Assembly: GCF_001748245.1 (NCBI RefSeq)
Contig: NZ_BDFO01000001.1
Span: 7,306,346-7,370,345, forward strand
Length of the DNA: 64,000 nucleotides
Direction of reading: 5' to 3'
From: Oligoflexus tunisiensis
GTDB lineage: Bacteria > Bdellovibrionota_B > Oligoflexia > Oligoflexales > Oligoflexaceae
The position numbers were made by a program, and so were the translations under genes. Shown piece by piece: positions 18,038 through 26,069 of this stretch (position 1 is the first letter of the stretch; each line of letters opens with the position of its first letter). The notes beneath the pieces were generated by a model, which searched no databases, was not told where the DNA came from, and saw only the letters and a program-made list of their open reading frames with translations.

Positions 18038-18301
18038 TCAACCTTTCAACCGACGCAATCGATCCGTTGTCATATCATCCCATTCAGGCCATTTTCGGGC
18101 CACCGCTGCGGAAAGGAGAACGAGCCAGCTGATATTCAGCAGCACCAGCGTGGTTCCCAGCCAGAAACTGGGGTCCTGCGACAGCCAGATTTCATTCTGA
18201 ACGATGACGAGCGGCAGGAAACACCAGGGAAGGTATTTGACCCTTCTTAAGCGTATGAGCAGGAAAAGGCTCAGGATGAGAAACAAAATCATCAGGTCCA
18301 C
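18038..18301 (-). CDS. Small two- or three-helix membrane protein, unknown function
   Basis: 87 aa from a GTG at 18301 (an ATG lies at 18292). Membrane segments are LILSLFLLIRLRRVKYLPW and LGTTLVLLNISWLVLLSA; the tail is charged (WPEWDDMTTDRLRRLKG). First recognisable gene of the unit that runs through the 51-aa protein, the NuoN-like protein and lgt. The same frame stays open upstream to a TAG near 18424 and encodes a hydrophobic, coding-like stretch, but there is no ATG, GTG or TTG in it, so a longer product would need a rare start codon. Function unknown; small NuoK- or MnhF-like subunits have similar size, but I see no diagnostic motif. Confidence 0.6.
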   Translation of the reverse strand: MDLMILFLILSLFLLIRLRRVKYLPWCFLPLVIVQNEIWLSQDPSFWLGTTLVLLNISWLVLLSAAVARKWPEWDDMTTDRLRRLKG

Positions 18302-18417
18302 CCAACTGAAGGACAGGTTCCACGGGCCACTGAGCCCGCTCCCAAAATACAGCCAAAGAGACCCAAAAACCAGGATTCTTGCACGCGAGCCTCTGCTTGC
18401 TTCGCCTGCAGCCCTCC

Positions 18418-18438
18418 CCTATGATCGAATTTCATAGG
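18418..18438. promoter_or_regulatory. Inverted repeat between divergent genes upstream of gpsA
   Basis: CCTATGA (18418-18424) and TCATAGG (18432-18438) form a perfect 7-bp inverted repeat around a 7-bp AT-rich centre. It lies 33 bp before the gpsA TTG start in the divergent gap, a position and shape typical of a dimeric repressor site. No regulator is identified. Confidence 0.3.
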
Positions 18439-18471
18439 TTGAATTAAAGGTCTTTTCGACGTGGGGGCAAT

Positions 18472-19521
18472 TTGTCGAACATCACAACTGCAGCCAAAAT
18501 CACTGTTCTGGGTTCCGGCAACTTTGGAACCTGTCTCGCGCATCACCTCGCGCAAAAAGGAACGCCGGTGGTGATGTGGGGTCGTTCGCAAGCGATGGCG
18601 GAGAGCATCAATCAGAAGCATCGGAATCCCAGGTATCTGAGTCACATCGATTTGTCGCCGCTCCTCAGCGCGACGACAGAACTGAGCGATGACCTTCTGC
18701 GCAACGCAGAATATCTCGTTCTGGCCATTCCCACACAATCGCTGCGGCAGGTGTTGCAAACCCTGAAGGGCCGCTTGCGCCCGGACACGATCATCGTTTG
18801 CGCGGTGAAAGGCATCGAAAACGATACGCTGTGCTTTCCCTATAACATCATTCAGCAGGTGCTTGGGGAAAATTTTGCCACGCGCACGGCCATCCTTTCC
18901 GGTCCGAGCTTTGCCATCGAGGTGGCGGAACAAAGACCCACCGCCGTGTCGGTCGGCTGCATGGACCGGGACGTCTGTACCAAAGTGCAGGAACTTTTCC
19001 ACACCGCCTACTTCCGCGTTTATACGCTCGACGATCCGATCGGCCTTGAAGTGGCTGGCGCCTTGAAAAACGTCATCGCAGTCGCAGCCGGAGCGGCGGC
19101 CGGACTTGGCATGCAGCAGAATGCACGCGCCGCGCTCCTGACCCGCGGATTGGCGGAAATCACCCGTCTCGGGGCCATGCTGGGCGCACAGCCTTTGACC
19201 TTCATGGGCCTCGGCGGTGTCGGCGATCTTTTTCTGACCTGTACTTCGGAAAAAAGCCGAAACTTCACCGTCGGCTACCGTCTCGGGAAGGGTGAAAAAC
19301 TGGACGATGTCCTGAATACGCTCGGCTCGGTGGCGGAAGGTGTCTGGACCGCGCGGGCGGCCTATGCGATGAGTCAGAAACTGGGAGCCGATACGCCCAT
19401 TATCAGTGCCGTCCACGGTGTACTTTTCCAGGGAAAAACCATTTCGGAAACACTGTATGGGCTCTTGAATCGGGATATGAAAGCGGAAGTGCAGCTGCCA
19501 ACGAGCAAGCCGCACGGATGA
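18472..19521 (+). CDS. gpsA: Glycerol-3-phosphate dehydrogenase [NAD(P)+]
   Basis: Reduces dihydroxyacetone phosphate to sn-glycerol 3-phosphate for phospholipid synthesis; cytosolic. It is 349 aa with the Rossmann motif VLGSGNFGTCLA at residue 11, AVKGIE, GPSFAIEVAEQRPTAVSVG, the catalytic Lys region EVAGALKNVIAVAAGAAAGLG, and GLGGVGDLFLTCTSEKSRNFTVG. The start is TTG at 18472, with GGGGG 4-5 bp upstream and no better ATG before the Rossmann fold. Monocistronic as far as can be seen; a 9-bp-stem hairpin sits on its stop codon. Confidence 0.97.
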   Translation: MSNITTAAKITVLGSGNFGTCLAHHLAQKGTPVVMWGRSQAMAESINQKHRNPRYLSHIDLSPLLSATTELSDDLLRNAEYLVLAIPTQSLRQVLQTLKGRLRPDTIIVCAVKGIENDTLCFPYNIIQQVLGENFATRTAILSGPSFAIEVAEQRPTAVSVGCMDRDVCTKVQELFHTAYFRVYTLDDPIGLEVAGALKNVIAVAAGAAAGLGMQQNARAALLTRGLAEITRLGAMLGAQPLTFMGLGGVGDLFLTCTSEKSRNFTVGYRLGKGEKLDDVLNTLGSVAEGVWTARAAYAMSQKLGADTPIISAVHGVLFQGKTISETLYGLLNRDMKAEVQLPTSKPHG

Positions 19522-19531
19522 ACGTGCGGCT
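19508..19531. terminator. Hairpin between convergent gpsA and DUF4340 gene
   Basis: AGCCGCACG (19508-19516) and CGTGCGGCT (19523-19531) form a perfect 9-bp stem with a 6-base loop, spanning the gpsA stop codon and sitting 7 bp before the convergent stop. No T-run follows on either strand, so it may be a bidirectional or Rho-assisted terminator, or an mRNA 3'-end stabiliser. Confidence 0.5.
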
Positions 19532-19537
19532 CCCTGT

Positions 19538-20890
19538 TCAACCTTGATCGCCTGGCTGCAGCTTCTCGCTCAGCTTGGGCTTGCCATCGAAATTTTCCAA
19601 AAGACTGCGCGGCGCCTTGAAAAAGCCGCTGGTTCCGACCTTCATGGCTATGTGCTCGGCATCACCGTCGATTTTCCAAATCGAGGCCTCGACCGTTTTG
19701 CCATCCTTGAAGGTGAATTTGGTCGCATGCAGAGGCGCTCCCTGCATCAGCGGCCCGGCCTCCTCCGCAGTCAGAACCGCAGCAGCCTTGGCAAATTCAA
19801 AGTCCACGAGCATGAGGCGCACAAAGTCCGCTTTGTCACCACTGTCCTTGGACTGCCACTCTCCATCCTTTTTCACAAAGAGTTTGCCGTCCAGATCCAC
19901 TTCCGTGGCTTCGGTCGAATTGAAGGTGAACATCGCCTTGTCCTGGAAATCAGCAAGCGACTTTTTCAAACCATCCTTGATCTTCTTATCGAGAACAATG
20001 ATGCCCTCATAGCCAGGGATGGTCGTGTAAACGTCTTCACCGTTTTCCATGAAGGCATACTGAGTCAGCTTATCATCGGCGCCCGTCAGGATCAGAGTCG
20101 CGAGGCGGGTGGTTCCGGCCTTTTTCCCGCTCAAGGCTTCCTTCATGGCCGCTGAAGGCTCGTCCATGAATTTGGCCACGCGTTGATTTTCAAAGAAGCT
20201 GAGAAACTGCTTCACAGCCGTCGCGTCAGCCTTGAACTGTTTGGGACTTTCAATCGTCCAATCCTTATCCTGACGCTTCAGGGTGATCAGAGGTTCATGC
20301 TCATACTGGTAGCTGATCGCTTTCACCTGCTCCGTGTTCGGCAGGCGGAGGCCCTTGTCGCGGAAGTCAAAGACCTCCTTGTTGCTGGCCGTGAACGCAT
20401 AGTGATTGACCAGGTAAACGTTGTTCGAGTCATCGACTTTCGCATAACTGCTGTAGCCGACCGGGCTCTTCGCCCCGATCCGAATTTTCGTCGCCTTGCC
20501 ATCCTTGTCGGTCAAGGTCAGCGCCACCTTCGGCTGGTCCAACCCAAATTCCTTCACCTTCGCGTCCGTCGCTTCAAAGCTTTTTTCAAAGCGCAGATCC
20601 TCGAAGGTTTTCATAAGCCGATCGACGGCTTCCGTATCTCCCGGATACGCGACCGGCGCCAGCATCTTCCACTGGCTGCCGTCCTTGACCATCTGCACCT
20701 CAACCGTCTGACCGTCATCGACCTTTTTGTAGTCGAGCTTCACGATCTGATCCGGCTGAAAGCTGAGGAGCTTGCTTTGCATCTCCTTGGCCTTATTGTC
20801 CTTTTCAGTTTGCCACTCATCCCAGTAGGCCAGGCCAGCAAGACCCAAAAGGATCACAATGAAAATCAGGGGTTTTTTGAAATTCTTCAT
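19538..20890 (-). CDS. DUF4340-type membrane-anchored protein
   Basis: A 450-aa protein with one N-terminal membrane segment (PLIFIVILLGLAGLAYW) and a large extracytoplasmic part made of repeating beta-rich units of the kind found in DUF4340 proteins (QWKMLAPVAYPGDTEAVDRLMKTFEDLRFEKS; a second DWTIESPKQFKADATAVKQFLSF). Always encoded, in the cases I know, next to a GldG-like protein and an ABC exporter; here its ATG overlaps the GldG-like stop (TGATG), matching that layout. Role unknown, probably a periplasmic component of that ABC system. Last gene of the four-gene unit. Confidence 0.8.
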   Translation of the reverse strand: MKNFKKPLIFIVILLGLAGLAYWDEWQTEKDNKAKEMQSKLLSFQPDQIVKLDYKKVDDGQTVEVQMVKDGSQWKMLAPVAYPGDTEAVDRLMKTFEDLRFEKSFEATDAKVKEFGLDQPKVALTLTDKDGKATKIRIGAKSPVGYSSYAKVDDSNNVYLVNHYAFTASNKEVFDFRDKGLRLPNTEQVKAISYQYEHEPLITLKRQDKDWTIESPKQFKADATAVKQFLSFFENQRVAKFMDEPSAAMKEALSGKKAGTTRLATLILTGADDKLTQYAFMENGEDVYTTIPGYEGIIVLDKKIKDGLKKSLADFQDKAMFTFNSTEATEVDLDGKLFVKKDGEWQSKDSGDKADFVRLMLVDFEFAKAAAVLTAEEAGPLMQGAPLHATKFTFKDGKTVEASIWKIDGDAEHIAMKVGTSGFFKAPRSLLENFDGKPKLSEKLQPGDQG

Positions 20891-22518
20891 CAGGCCCTTC
20901 TCCTCCGCATCCAGTAGAATACGCCGGCGCCCAGGAAGGAGGTGGGATACACATAGGCCAGGAACAGAAGGAGGAACTGACTCGAAGCCGTGGTGAGTTC
21001 AAGTCGGCTTTGATCCCCGTCCTTGGCCCGGATCGCGATAAAGTCCTCATCCTGGGTCAGATAGTTGATCGCATTCAGAAAGAGATCGACGTTCTCCTGA
21101 CGCTGCGCGCCGAGGTTGCTCGCCAGCTGCGCCGAGCCACCCACAAACACCCGCAGTTCCTTGGCCGCTGTGCCCTGGGAGTCCGCCTTCACATCGCTTT
21201 GCGCACCCTTGTTCGGCTCGCTCGTGGCAACCTTGTCGCCGCCCACCTTGCCGGTCGACACACCAAAGACATCAAACGTCCCCTGCGCGACACGATCCTC
21301 GGTCAGGGAACGAAGATCCTGTTCGCTCTTCACACCGGTGATGCGCACGATGATTTCGGAAGATTTCGCCAGACCGATGGGCTTGAGCTGCATCTTGTTT
21401 TCATCCAGAATTTCGATCGAACGGGTGTTGGGCGTCATGAGCGCGACGCCACCACGTTTCACGAAATCAGCAGTCACGGGTGAAAAGCTGTCGAAGTCGG
21501 TAACAATCGCATTGTTCTGACCCAACATTTTGGCCCGCGGATCGCCTGGACGAATGATCAGAAGGTCATCCCGGAAGCGGAAGCCCACGGTTTCCAGCAG
21601 CTTGTTGAGGTTGGGCACCGGGGTCATGGCATCGACCAGGACCATCAGGGGCTTTGCACTTTGCAGGTACTGCTCCAGAAGGGTCAGCTCGGACGGCTGC
21701 AGGTCATACTTGGGACCAGCGATCACCAGCAGGTCGGCGTCCTCGGGTACCTTGCCGGTTTCCAGAAGATTGACCTGCTTGACCACAAAGCGTTCGGACT
21801 CCAATTCCTGTTTTGCCGCCTGGTAACCGACCGCTTCCTGGCTGTTCAGATCCGGCTCGCCATGACCCTGGGTGAAGTAGATCGTCTTTTCCTTTTCCTT
21901 CATCACACGGACCAGGGCGTTGCTGATCTTCTCCTCGGTGAACGAGGTCAGGCGCGCCTCCTGATTGCCGAACTTGAAAAGCACCGTATCGGCGGTGGTG
22001 ATGTTTTCCGCCATCGCTCGGGTCGGATCCATCTGGGGGTCGATGTACTCAACCTCAAAGGATCCGCCTCTCAGTTCGTAAAGGGCCAGCGCCTTGCGGA
22101 ACTGGTTCTTTTTCATTTCATCCTGAAAGAAGGCCAGGACCTTGACCGGCTCCTTGCGTTCCTTCAGTTGCTCCACGAGCTTGACTGATTCCGGGCTCAG
22201 GGTATTGACCCCTTCCGCGGTCACATCCACGCTTTTATTGAAGCGATCACGCCGGCTCAGATAACCGGCTCCGATCGCGAGAAGAATGGCCAGGATCACA
22301 CTCAGGCCCTGGCTCATGCCATGGCGTGCACCCTTGCGCTTGAACATGCTCTGCAGGCGCTTGCCATCCAGGACCACCCAGGCACCGAGAGCCAGGGCTG
22401 CCAGAATCCAGAGCACGATGCTGACGAGCGGATATTCCTTGTAAGCACGACCCGTTGCCATGGCAAGGACCGCGGTAAAGACACCCAGGAAAGGCAGAAA
22501 TAAAAGACCACTGCGCAT
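20890..22518 (-). CDS. GldG-like ABC-associated membrane protein
   Basis: 542 aa. Two or three N-terminal membrane segments lead into a large extracytoplasmic domain of the ABC-type uncharacterised transport/GldG family: DVTAEGVNTLSPESVKLVEQL, then VKVLAFFQDE, YIDPQMDPTRA, IYFTQGHGEPDL and DLLVIAGPKYDLQPSELTLLEQYL. The C-terminus has a last membrane helix and a basic tail (YWMRRRRA). GldG pairs with GldA/GldF in Bacteroidetes gliding; in other phyla the module's cargo is unknown. A low-complexity Ser/Lys/Gln insert near residue 420 (SEPNKGAQSDVKADSQG) looks like a flexible linker. Starts 7 bp after the permease gene. Confidence 0.85.
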   Translation of the reverse strand: MRSGLLFLPFLGVFTAVLAMATGRAYKEYPLVSIVLWILAALALGAWVVLDGKRLQSMFKRKGARHGMSQGLSVILAILLAIGAGYLSRRDRFNKSVDVTAEGVNTLSPESVKLVEQLKERKEPVKVLAFFQDEMKKNQFRKALALYELRGGSFEVEYIDPQMDPTRAMAENITTADTVLFKFGNQEARLTSFTEEKISNALVRVMKEKEKTIYFTQGHGEPDLNSQEAVGYQAAKQELESERFVVKQVNLLETGKVPEDADLLVIAGPKYDLQPSELTLLEQYLQSAKPLMVLVDAMTPVPNLNKLLETVGFRFRDDLLIIRPGDPRAKMLGQNNAIVTDFDSFSPVTADFVKRGGVALMTPNTRSIEILDENKMQLKPIGLAKSSEIIVRITGVKSEQDLRSLTEDRVAQGTFDVFGVSTGKVGGDKVATSEPNKGAQSDVKADSQGTAAKELRVFVGGSAQLASNLGAQRQENVDLFLNAINYLTQDEDFIAIRAKDGDQSRLELTTASSQFLLLFLAYVYPTSFLGAGVFYWMRRRRA

Positions 22519-22524
22519 TACCCA

Positions 22525-23289
22525 TTACCTCCAACGCTGCGATTCAACGGCGACGTTTGTGAAATAAAGAAACAGACTGATAAACGCGACGAAGTAGGTC
22601 ACGTCAGCGACCGTGATCAAACCATTGAAGAAATTGTCGAGATGCGTGGTGGCCGCGAGGTATTTCACAAATTCCTCCATCATGCCGGTGCTGGAAATGT
22701 TGGGAGCAATCCAGGTCAGGATCATCAGGAGGAACAGTCCGAATACGGTGAACATGAAGGCCAGAAACTGATGGCTCACCATCGACGAGATCCAAAGGCC
22801 AAAGGCCACCTGCGAGCACATCAAAAGGAAAAGGCCCAGGTAGGAACTCAGAATGGGACCCAGTTCCGGGTTGCCATATTTGAAAAGAAAGATGGGAAAC
22901 ACCGCCGAGGCCAGCAGAACCATGGCAAGCACGCCTGCCGACGACAGAAACTTGCCCAAAACGATCTGCGTCGAGGACACCGGTGCCGTCATCAGAAGCC
23001 GGTGCACCTGAGTCTTCTTTTCCTCAGCAAACGAGGCCATGGTCACCGCCGGCACCACGAAGAGCAGAATGAAATGCATGTTCTGAAAGATCGCGGTCAA
23101 AAGCTGGCTCAGCTTGGGCGGCTCGCCTCCCATCTGCATCGCCTGATTTTGCAGTTCCAAAAAGGTCGTGCAAAAGGATTGAAAAAACATGCCCATGAAA
23201 ATGAGCAGAAACCAGAATGTCACCGATCCCTTGATCGATGAAAAATAAGCCTTCAGATCGCGTTGTGCAATCGTCAGTACAGCTCCCAT
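22525..23289 (-). CDS. ABC-2 type permease (GldF-like)
   Basis: 254 aa, six predicted membrane segments. The amphipathic start (AQRDLKAYFSSIKGSVTFWFLL) and FAEEKKTQVHRLLMTAPVSSTQIVLGKFLSS are typical of ABC-2/GldF membrane subunits. It would form the channel with the ATPase encoded 21 bp upstream and work with the GldG-like and DUF4340 proteins encoded downstream. Substrate unknown. Confidence 0.88.
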   Translation of the reverse strand: MGAVLTIAQRDLKAYFSSIKGSVTFWFLLIFMGMFFQSFCTTFLELQNQAMQMGGEPPKLSQLLTAIFQNMHFILLFVVPAVTMASFAEEKKTQVHRLLMTAPVSSTQIVLGKFLSSAGVLAMVLLASAVFPIFLFKYGNPELGPILSSYLGLFLLMCSQVAFGLWISSMVSHQFLAFMFTVFGLFLLMILTWIAPNISSTGMMEEFVKYLAATTHLDNFFNGLITVADVTYFVAFISLFLYFTNVAVESQRWR

Positions 23290-23310
23290 GCGTGTTTTTC
23301 CTCCGGTAGA

Positions 23311-24231
23311 TTAGTGAGTCAGTTGGAAGAAAACGTCTTCCAGTTTCTTCGACTTCACGGCCAGCTCCTGCAGGCCATGACCGCCGTTCAGAACTTCCTG
23401 GGCCACGCGATCCAATACCTGTTCCTGGTCACTGGTGCGGAAGGTGATGGTCTCCACACTTTCGGTGTCGAGAGTCAGACCGCTCAAGGCCGGCAGGCTT
23501 TTTAGTTTTTCGACCAGAGCCGAAGCGCCCTGGCGGACCCGCAGTTGGTACTGACGACCGGATTCCAGGCGGGACACCAGCTGCTGATGGGTGCCCTGTT
23601 CCACCACACGCCCGCGGTCGACGATTACGATCTGATCGCAGACGGATTCCACTTCGGAAAGAATGTGCGACGAGAAGAGTATGGTGTGCTGTCCTCTCAG
23701 GGATTTGATCAGCTCACGAATCTGGACAATCTGGTTAGGATCCAGGCCTTCCGTCGGTTCATCGAGGATCAACACATCAGGCTCGTGAACCAGCGCGTGG
23801 GCCAGCCCGACCCGCTGCTTGTAACCCTTGGAAAGCTGCCCAATCAGCCGATTTTTCATGTCGGTGATTTCCAGCTTTTCCATCAGCTCAAACGTTTTCT
23901 GCTTCGCCTTGCTCTTGCTGAGGCCATGCAGCTGGCCTACGTAAAGCAAAAACTCTTCGACCTTCATCTCCTTGTGGAGGGGCGGCTCATCGGGCAGGTA
24001 CCCGATCCTCTTTTTCACTTCAATCGGGTTTTCCGAGATCTCATAACCGGCAATCCTGGCTGTGCCGGCATCCGCACCGATGCATCCACACAGAATGTCC
24101 ATTGTCGTGGTTTTTCCGGCACCATTGGCTCCCAAAAACCCGACGATCTGACCTTTATCCACTTGAAAAGTGATGTCAGTCAGAGCTGGAACGTCACCGA
24201 AGCTCTTTCGCAGGCCGACGACTTCAATCAT
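23311..24231 (-). CDS. ABC transporter ATP-binding protein (GldA-like)
   Basis: 306 aa from ATG 24231, which has GGAGGG about 5 bp upstream; a longer frame to 24294 adds residues unlike the family. Nucleotide-binding domain with Walker A GANGAGKTT, Q-loop, signature LSKGYKQRVGLA, Walker B LILDEPTEGLDP and switch His in LFSSHILSEVESVCD. A C-terminal extension of about 80 residues is usual for ABC-2 exporters. First gene of the ABC/GldG/DUF4340 operon and probably read from the promoter near 24350. Confidence 0.92.
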   Translation of the reverse strand: MIEVVGLRKSFGDVPALTDITFQVDKGQIVGFLGANGAGKTTTMDILCGCIGADAGTARIAGYEISENPIEVKKRIGYLPDEPPLHKEMKVEEFLLYVGQLHGLSKSKAKQKTFELMEKLEITDMKNRLIGQLSKGYKQRVGLAHALVHEPDVLILDEPTEGLDPNQIVQIRELIKSLRGQHTILFSSHILSEVESVCDQIVIVDRGRVVEQGTHQQLVSRLESGRQYQLRVRQGASALVEKLKSLPALSGLTLDTESVETITFRTSDQEQVLDRVAQEVLNGGHGLQELAVKSKKLEDVFFQLTH

Positions 24232-24335
24232 CCATACCCTCCTAGACTTGTTCGCAATAAAACAGGCGAGCAGACCATACACCCCACTGGCCAAGGCGGT
24301 TCGGGCTCATGATCTGCGACTTTTTCCAGAAAAGC

Positions 24336-24364
24336 ATTGTTATTCTGAGAAGTCCTTAAGTCAA
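24336..24364 (-). promoter_or_regulatory. Probable sigma70-type promoter of the ABC/GldG operon
   Basis: On the minus strand TTGACT (24359-24364) and AACAAT (24336-24341) are spaced by exactly 17 bp. Transcription would start near 24329, giving a leader of about 98 nt before the ATPase ATG. Confidence 0.4.
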
Positions 24365-24569
24365 TCATGCTTCAGAAGGACCTCGTCCAGTTATTTAGCC
24401 CATCCCAGTTAGGCGCTCGCGGGGGTCACCGGGCTCGACCCTCCTACTTTCCCAAAAAAATTTTTGGTATCCGATACTTCCCGAAAACTTTGGAACTTGA
24501 TAGACTCATCCATTGGAAGGCACTTGGGAAGCTGCGATCCCGTTTTGGCCTAACTCGGAGGTATCGTAA
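24365..24569. other. Rest of the ABC-ATPase / ihfA divergent gap
   Basis: This part of the 338-bp gap has no convincing frame. It contains an imperfect GC-rich inverted repeat (GGGGGTC near 24421 with GACCCTC near 24437) and an A/T palindrome-like block, CCAAAAA and TTTTTGG near 24452-24467. An ihfA promoter must lie here but I cannot pick one with confidence. Confidence 0.3.
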
Positions 24570-24881
24570 ATGGCTACTTTGACCAAAGACGTTCTGGTGG
24601 AGATGATTCGCGATAAAGTTGGCTTTCCCGTCAAAGAAGCCAAGGAGATCCTCGAGATTATTCTCGAAGAGGTCAAACTCCGCCTGGAAGATGGCAAAGA
24701 CGTCAAAATATCTGGCTTCGGCAAGTGGACCGTGAAGGAAAAGCGTTCACGTCCTGGCCGTAACCCGCATACCGGCGAGAAAATCGAGATCTCCGCCCGG
24801 CGTGTCGTGACATTCCATCCCTCGGATAAAATGCGCGATCAGGTGAACCGCGAATTCGCGCACCTTACGGGCGACGAGTAA
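24570..24881 (+). CDS. ihfA: Integration host factor alpha-like DNA-bending protein
   Basis: 103 aa, HU/IHF fold: TLTKDVLVEMIRDKVGFPVKEAKEILE, VKISGFGKWTVKEK, then the DNA-minor-groove arm RPGRNPHTGEKIEISARRVVTFHPSDKMR with the intercalating Pro. The GRNPxTGExIxISARRVVTF arm is closer to IhfA than to HU. GGAGG precedes the ATG by 8 bp. Unlike in enterics, it is not next to pheT here; it stands alone 113 bp before the adenosyltransferase gene. The beta subunit is not in the window. Confidence 0.88.
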   Translation: MATLTKDVLVEMIRDKVGFPVKEAKEILEIILEEVKLRLEDGKDVKISGFGKWTVKEKRSRPGRNPHTGEKIEISARRVVTFHPSDKMRDQVNREFAHLTGDE

Positions 24882-24994
24882 ATCGGACTGCGCTGCAAAA
24901 GCCCTGGACAATTTCCCTCGGACTATGCGATCCCATTCGCATTGCTGTCGTGGATAGCGTACAGTATTGCGATGGGTGCTTGGGAGGGCGATAC

Positions 24995-25594
24995 GTGAGA
25001 CTCACGAAGATTTATACCAAGATGGGCGACAAGGGTGGAACCACCCTCGCCTCCGGGGAAAAGATTTCCAAAGCAGCGCTTCGATTGGAAGCCTATGGCA
25101 CCGTCGATGAACTGAATTCCTGGATGGGTTTATTGCGCGATCAGCTCAAGCTTCAGCCTGAGTTCAATGCACAGGGGCTGGATCAGAGTCTGGAACGCAT
25201 TCAGAACGAGCTCTTCGATCTGGGCGGTGAACTCGCGACTCCCACGAAACATTTGAATATCGAAAGGCAGCGCGTGGTGTCCGCGGAAGACGTCGCGCGT
25301 CTCGAGCAGGAAATCGATGCCATCAATGAGCATCTGCCTCCCTTGGCGAATTTTGTTTTGCCAGGTGGACACGTTTGCAATTCCACCGCGCATCTGGCAC
25401 GAACCGTGTGCCGGCGCGCGGAACGCGAACTGGTGCGGCTTCGTATTGACGAACCGGACGTTCGCGTGGAGACTCAAATATACCTCAATCGATTGAGCGA
25501 TTGGCTCTTTGTTATAGGCCGCTCGATCAGCCAGCGACTCGGTTGCCCGGAAGTCCTTTGGCAACAGAATCGGCCAGCGGCGATGCAGAAGTAA
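24995..25594 (+). CDS. Cob(I)yrinic acid a,c-diamide/cobalamin adenosyltransferase, PduO type
   Basis: Adenosylates corrinoid Co(I) using ATP to make coenzyme B12. 199 aa with the PduO-family ATP-binding N-terminus (KIYTKMGDKGGTTLASGEKI), AYGTVDELNSWMG and the helix HLARTVCRRAERELVRL carrying conserved Arg and Glu. The GTG at 24995 is 6 bp after GGGAGGG; a longer frame from 24950 adds unrelated residues. Followed 10 bp later by a gene of unknown function. Confidence 0.93.
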   Translation: MRLTKIYTKMGDKGGTTLASGEKISKAALRLEAYGTVDELNSWMGLLRDQLKLQPEFNAQGLDQSLERIQNELFDLGGELATPTKHLNIERQRVVSAEDVARLEQEIDAINEHLPPLANFVLPGGHVCNSTAHLARTVCRRAERELVRLRIDEPDVRVETQIYLNRLSDWLFVIGRSISQRLGCPEVLWQQNRPAAMQK

Positions 25595-25604
25595 GGTTTT
25601 TGGT

Positions 25605-26069
25605 GTGATGGGCGAATCAAATCCACTCTATTCGGAGCCTGAGCCTGCGGCCAGCTCCGAGACCATACCGACTCCGGAACCGGGTCTGATTCCCCGTAAA
25701 CCAAGGGTCCGTTGGTGGCTTGCGCCGCTTTGGGCAACCGCGCTTTATGTCAGCACGCATCAGGCCGCGAAGGCCGCGATTGCCAGCGCATTTCTTTTGA
25801 GCAATCCTGAACTAACCAGCCTCCTCCACAAACCCCAAACGATGGCCCTGGATGGCCAGCGGTTCATCCAAAGGCATTTCCTATCGTATGGGGTTTATAT
25901 CCCGCTGGAAGACATTGTCATCCGTGGCATGACGTCGGTGGAACCGACGATCGTTCCCCTCATGGAACAGTCCTGTGGCGAGGGTCAGGCCTATGTGTGG
26001 GTCCCCCTCAGATTTCAACTCCCTGTTGTCGGCGAAAAGGTGCTCGAATGGTGTCTGGTCAAAGCATAG
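25605..26069 (+). CDS. Unknown protein with one membrane segment
   Basis: 154 aa (GTG 25605, or ATG 25608). A Pro/Glu-rich cytoplasmic start (PLYSEPEPAASSETIPTPEPG) precedes a basic patch and one membrane helix (APLWATALYVSTHQAAKAAIASAFLL). The C-terminal part is an unassigned domain of about 85 residues with two Cys (MEQSCGEG and EWCLVKA). It overlaps the next gene by 22 bp and follows the adenosyltransferase by 10 bp, so the block upstream of pilB seems co-transcribed. Not recognised as a family member. Confidence 0.7.
   Translation: MMGESNPLYSEPEPAASSETIPTPEPGLIPRKPRVRWWLAPLWATALYVSTHQAAKAAIASAFLLSNPELTSLLHKPQTMALDGQRFIQRHFLSYGVYIPLEDIVIRGMTSVEPTIVPLMEQSCGEGQAYVWVPLRFQLPVVGEKVLEWCLVKA

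Noticed and set aside
18292..19515. Minus-strand open frame of 407 codons opposite gpsA
   Set aside because: gpsA on the plus strand is unmistakable; the antisense product is basic and His/Arg-rich, typical of a shadow frame.
24452..24467. A/T-rich palindrome-like block as a terminator
   Set aside because: It lies between divergent genes, so no transcript needs to end there, and the arms are too A/T-rich to be a stable RNA stem.
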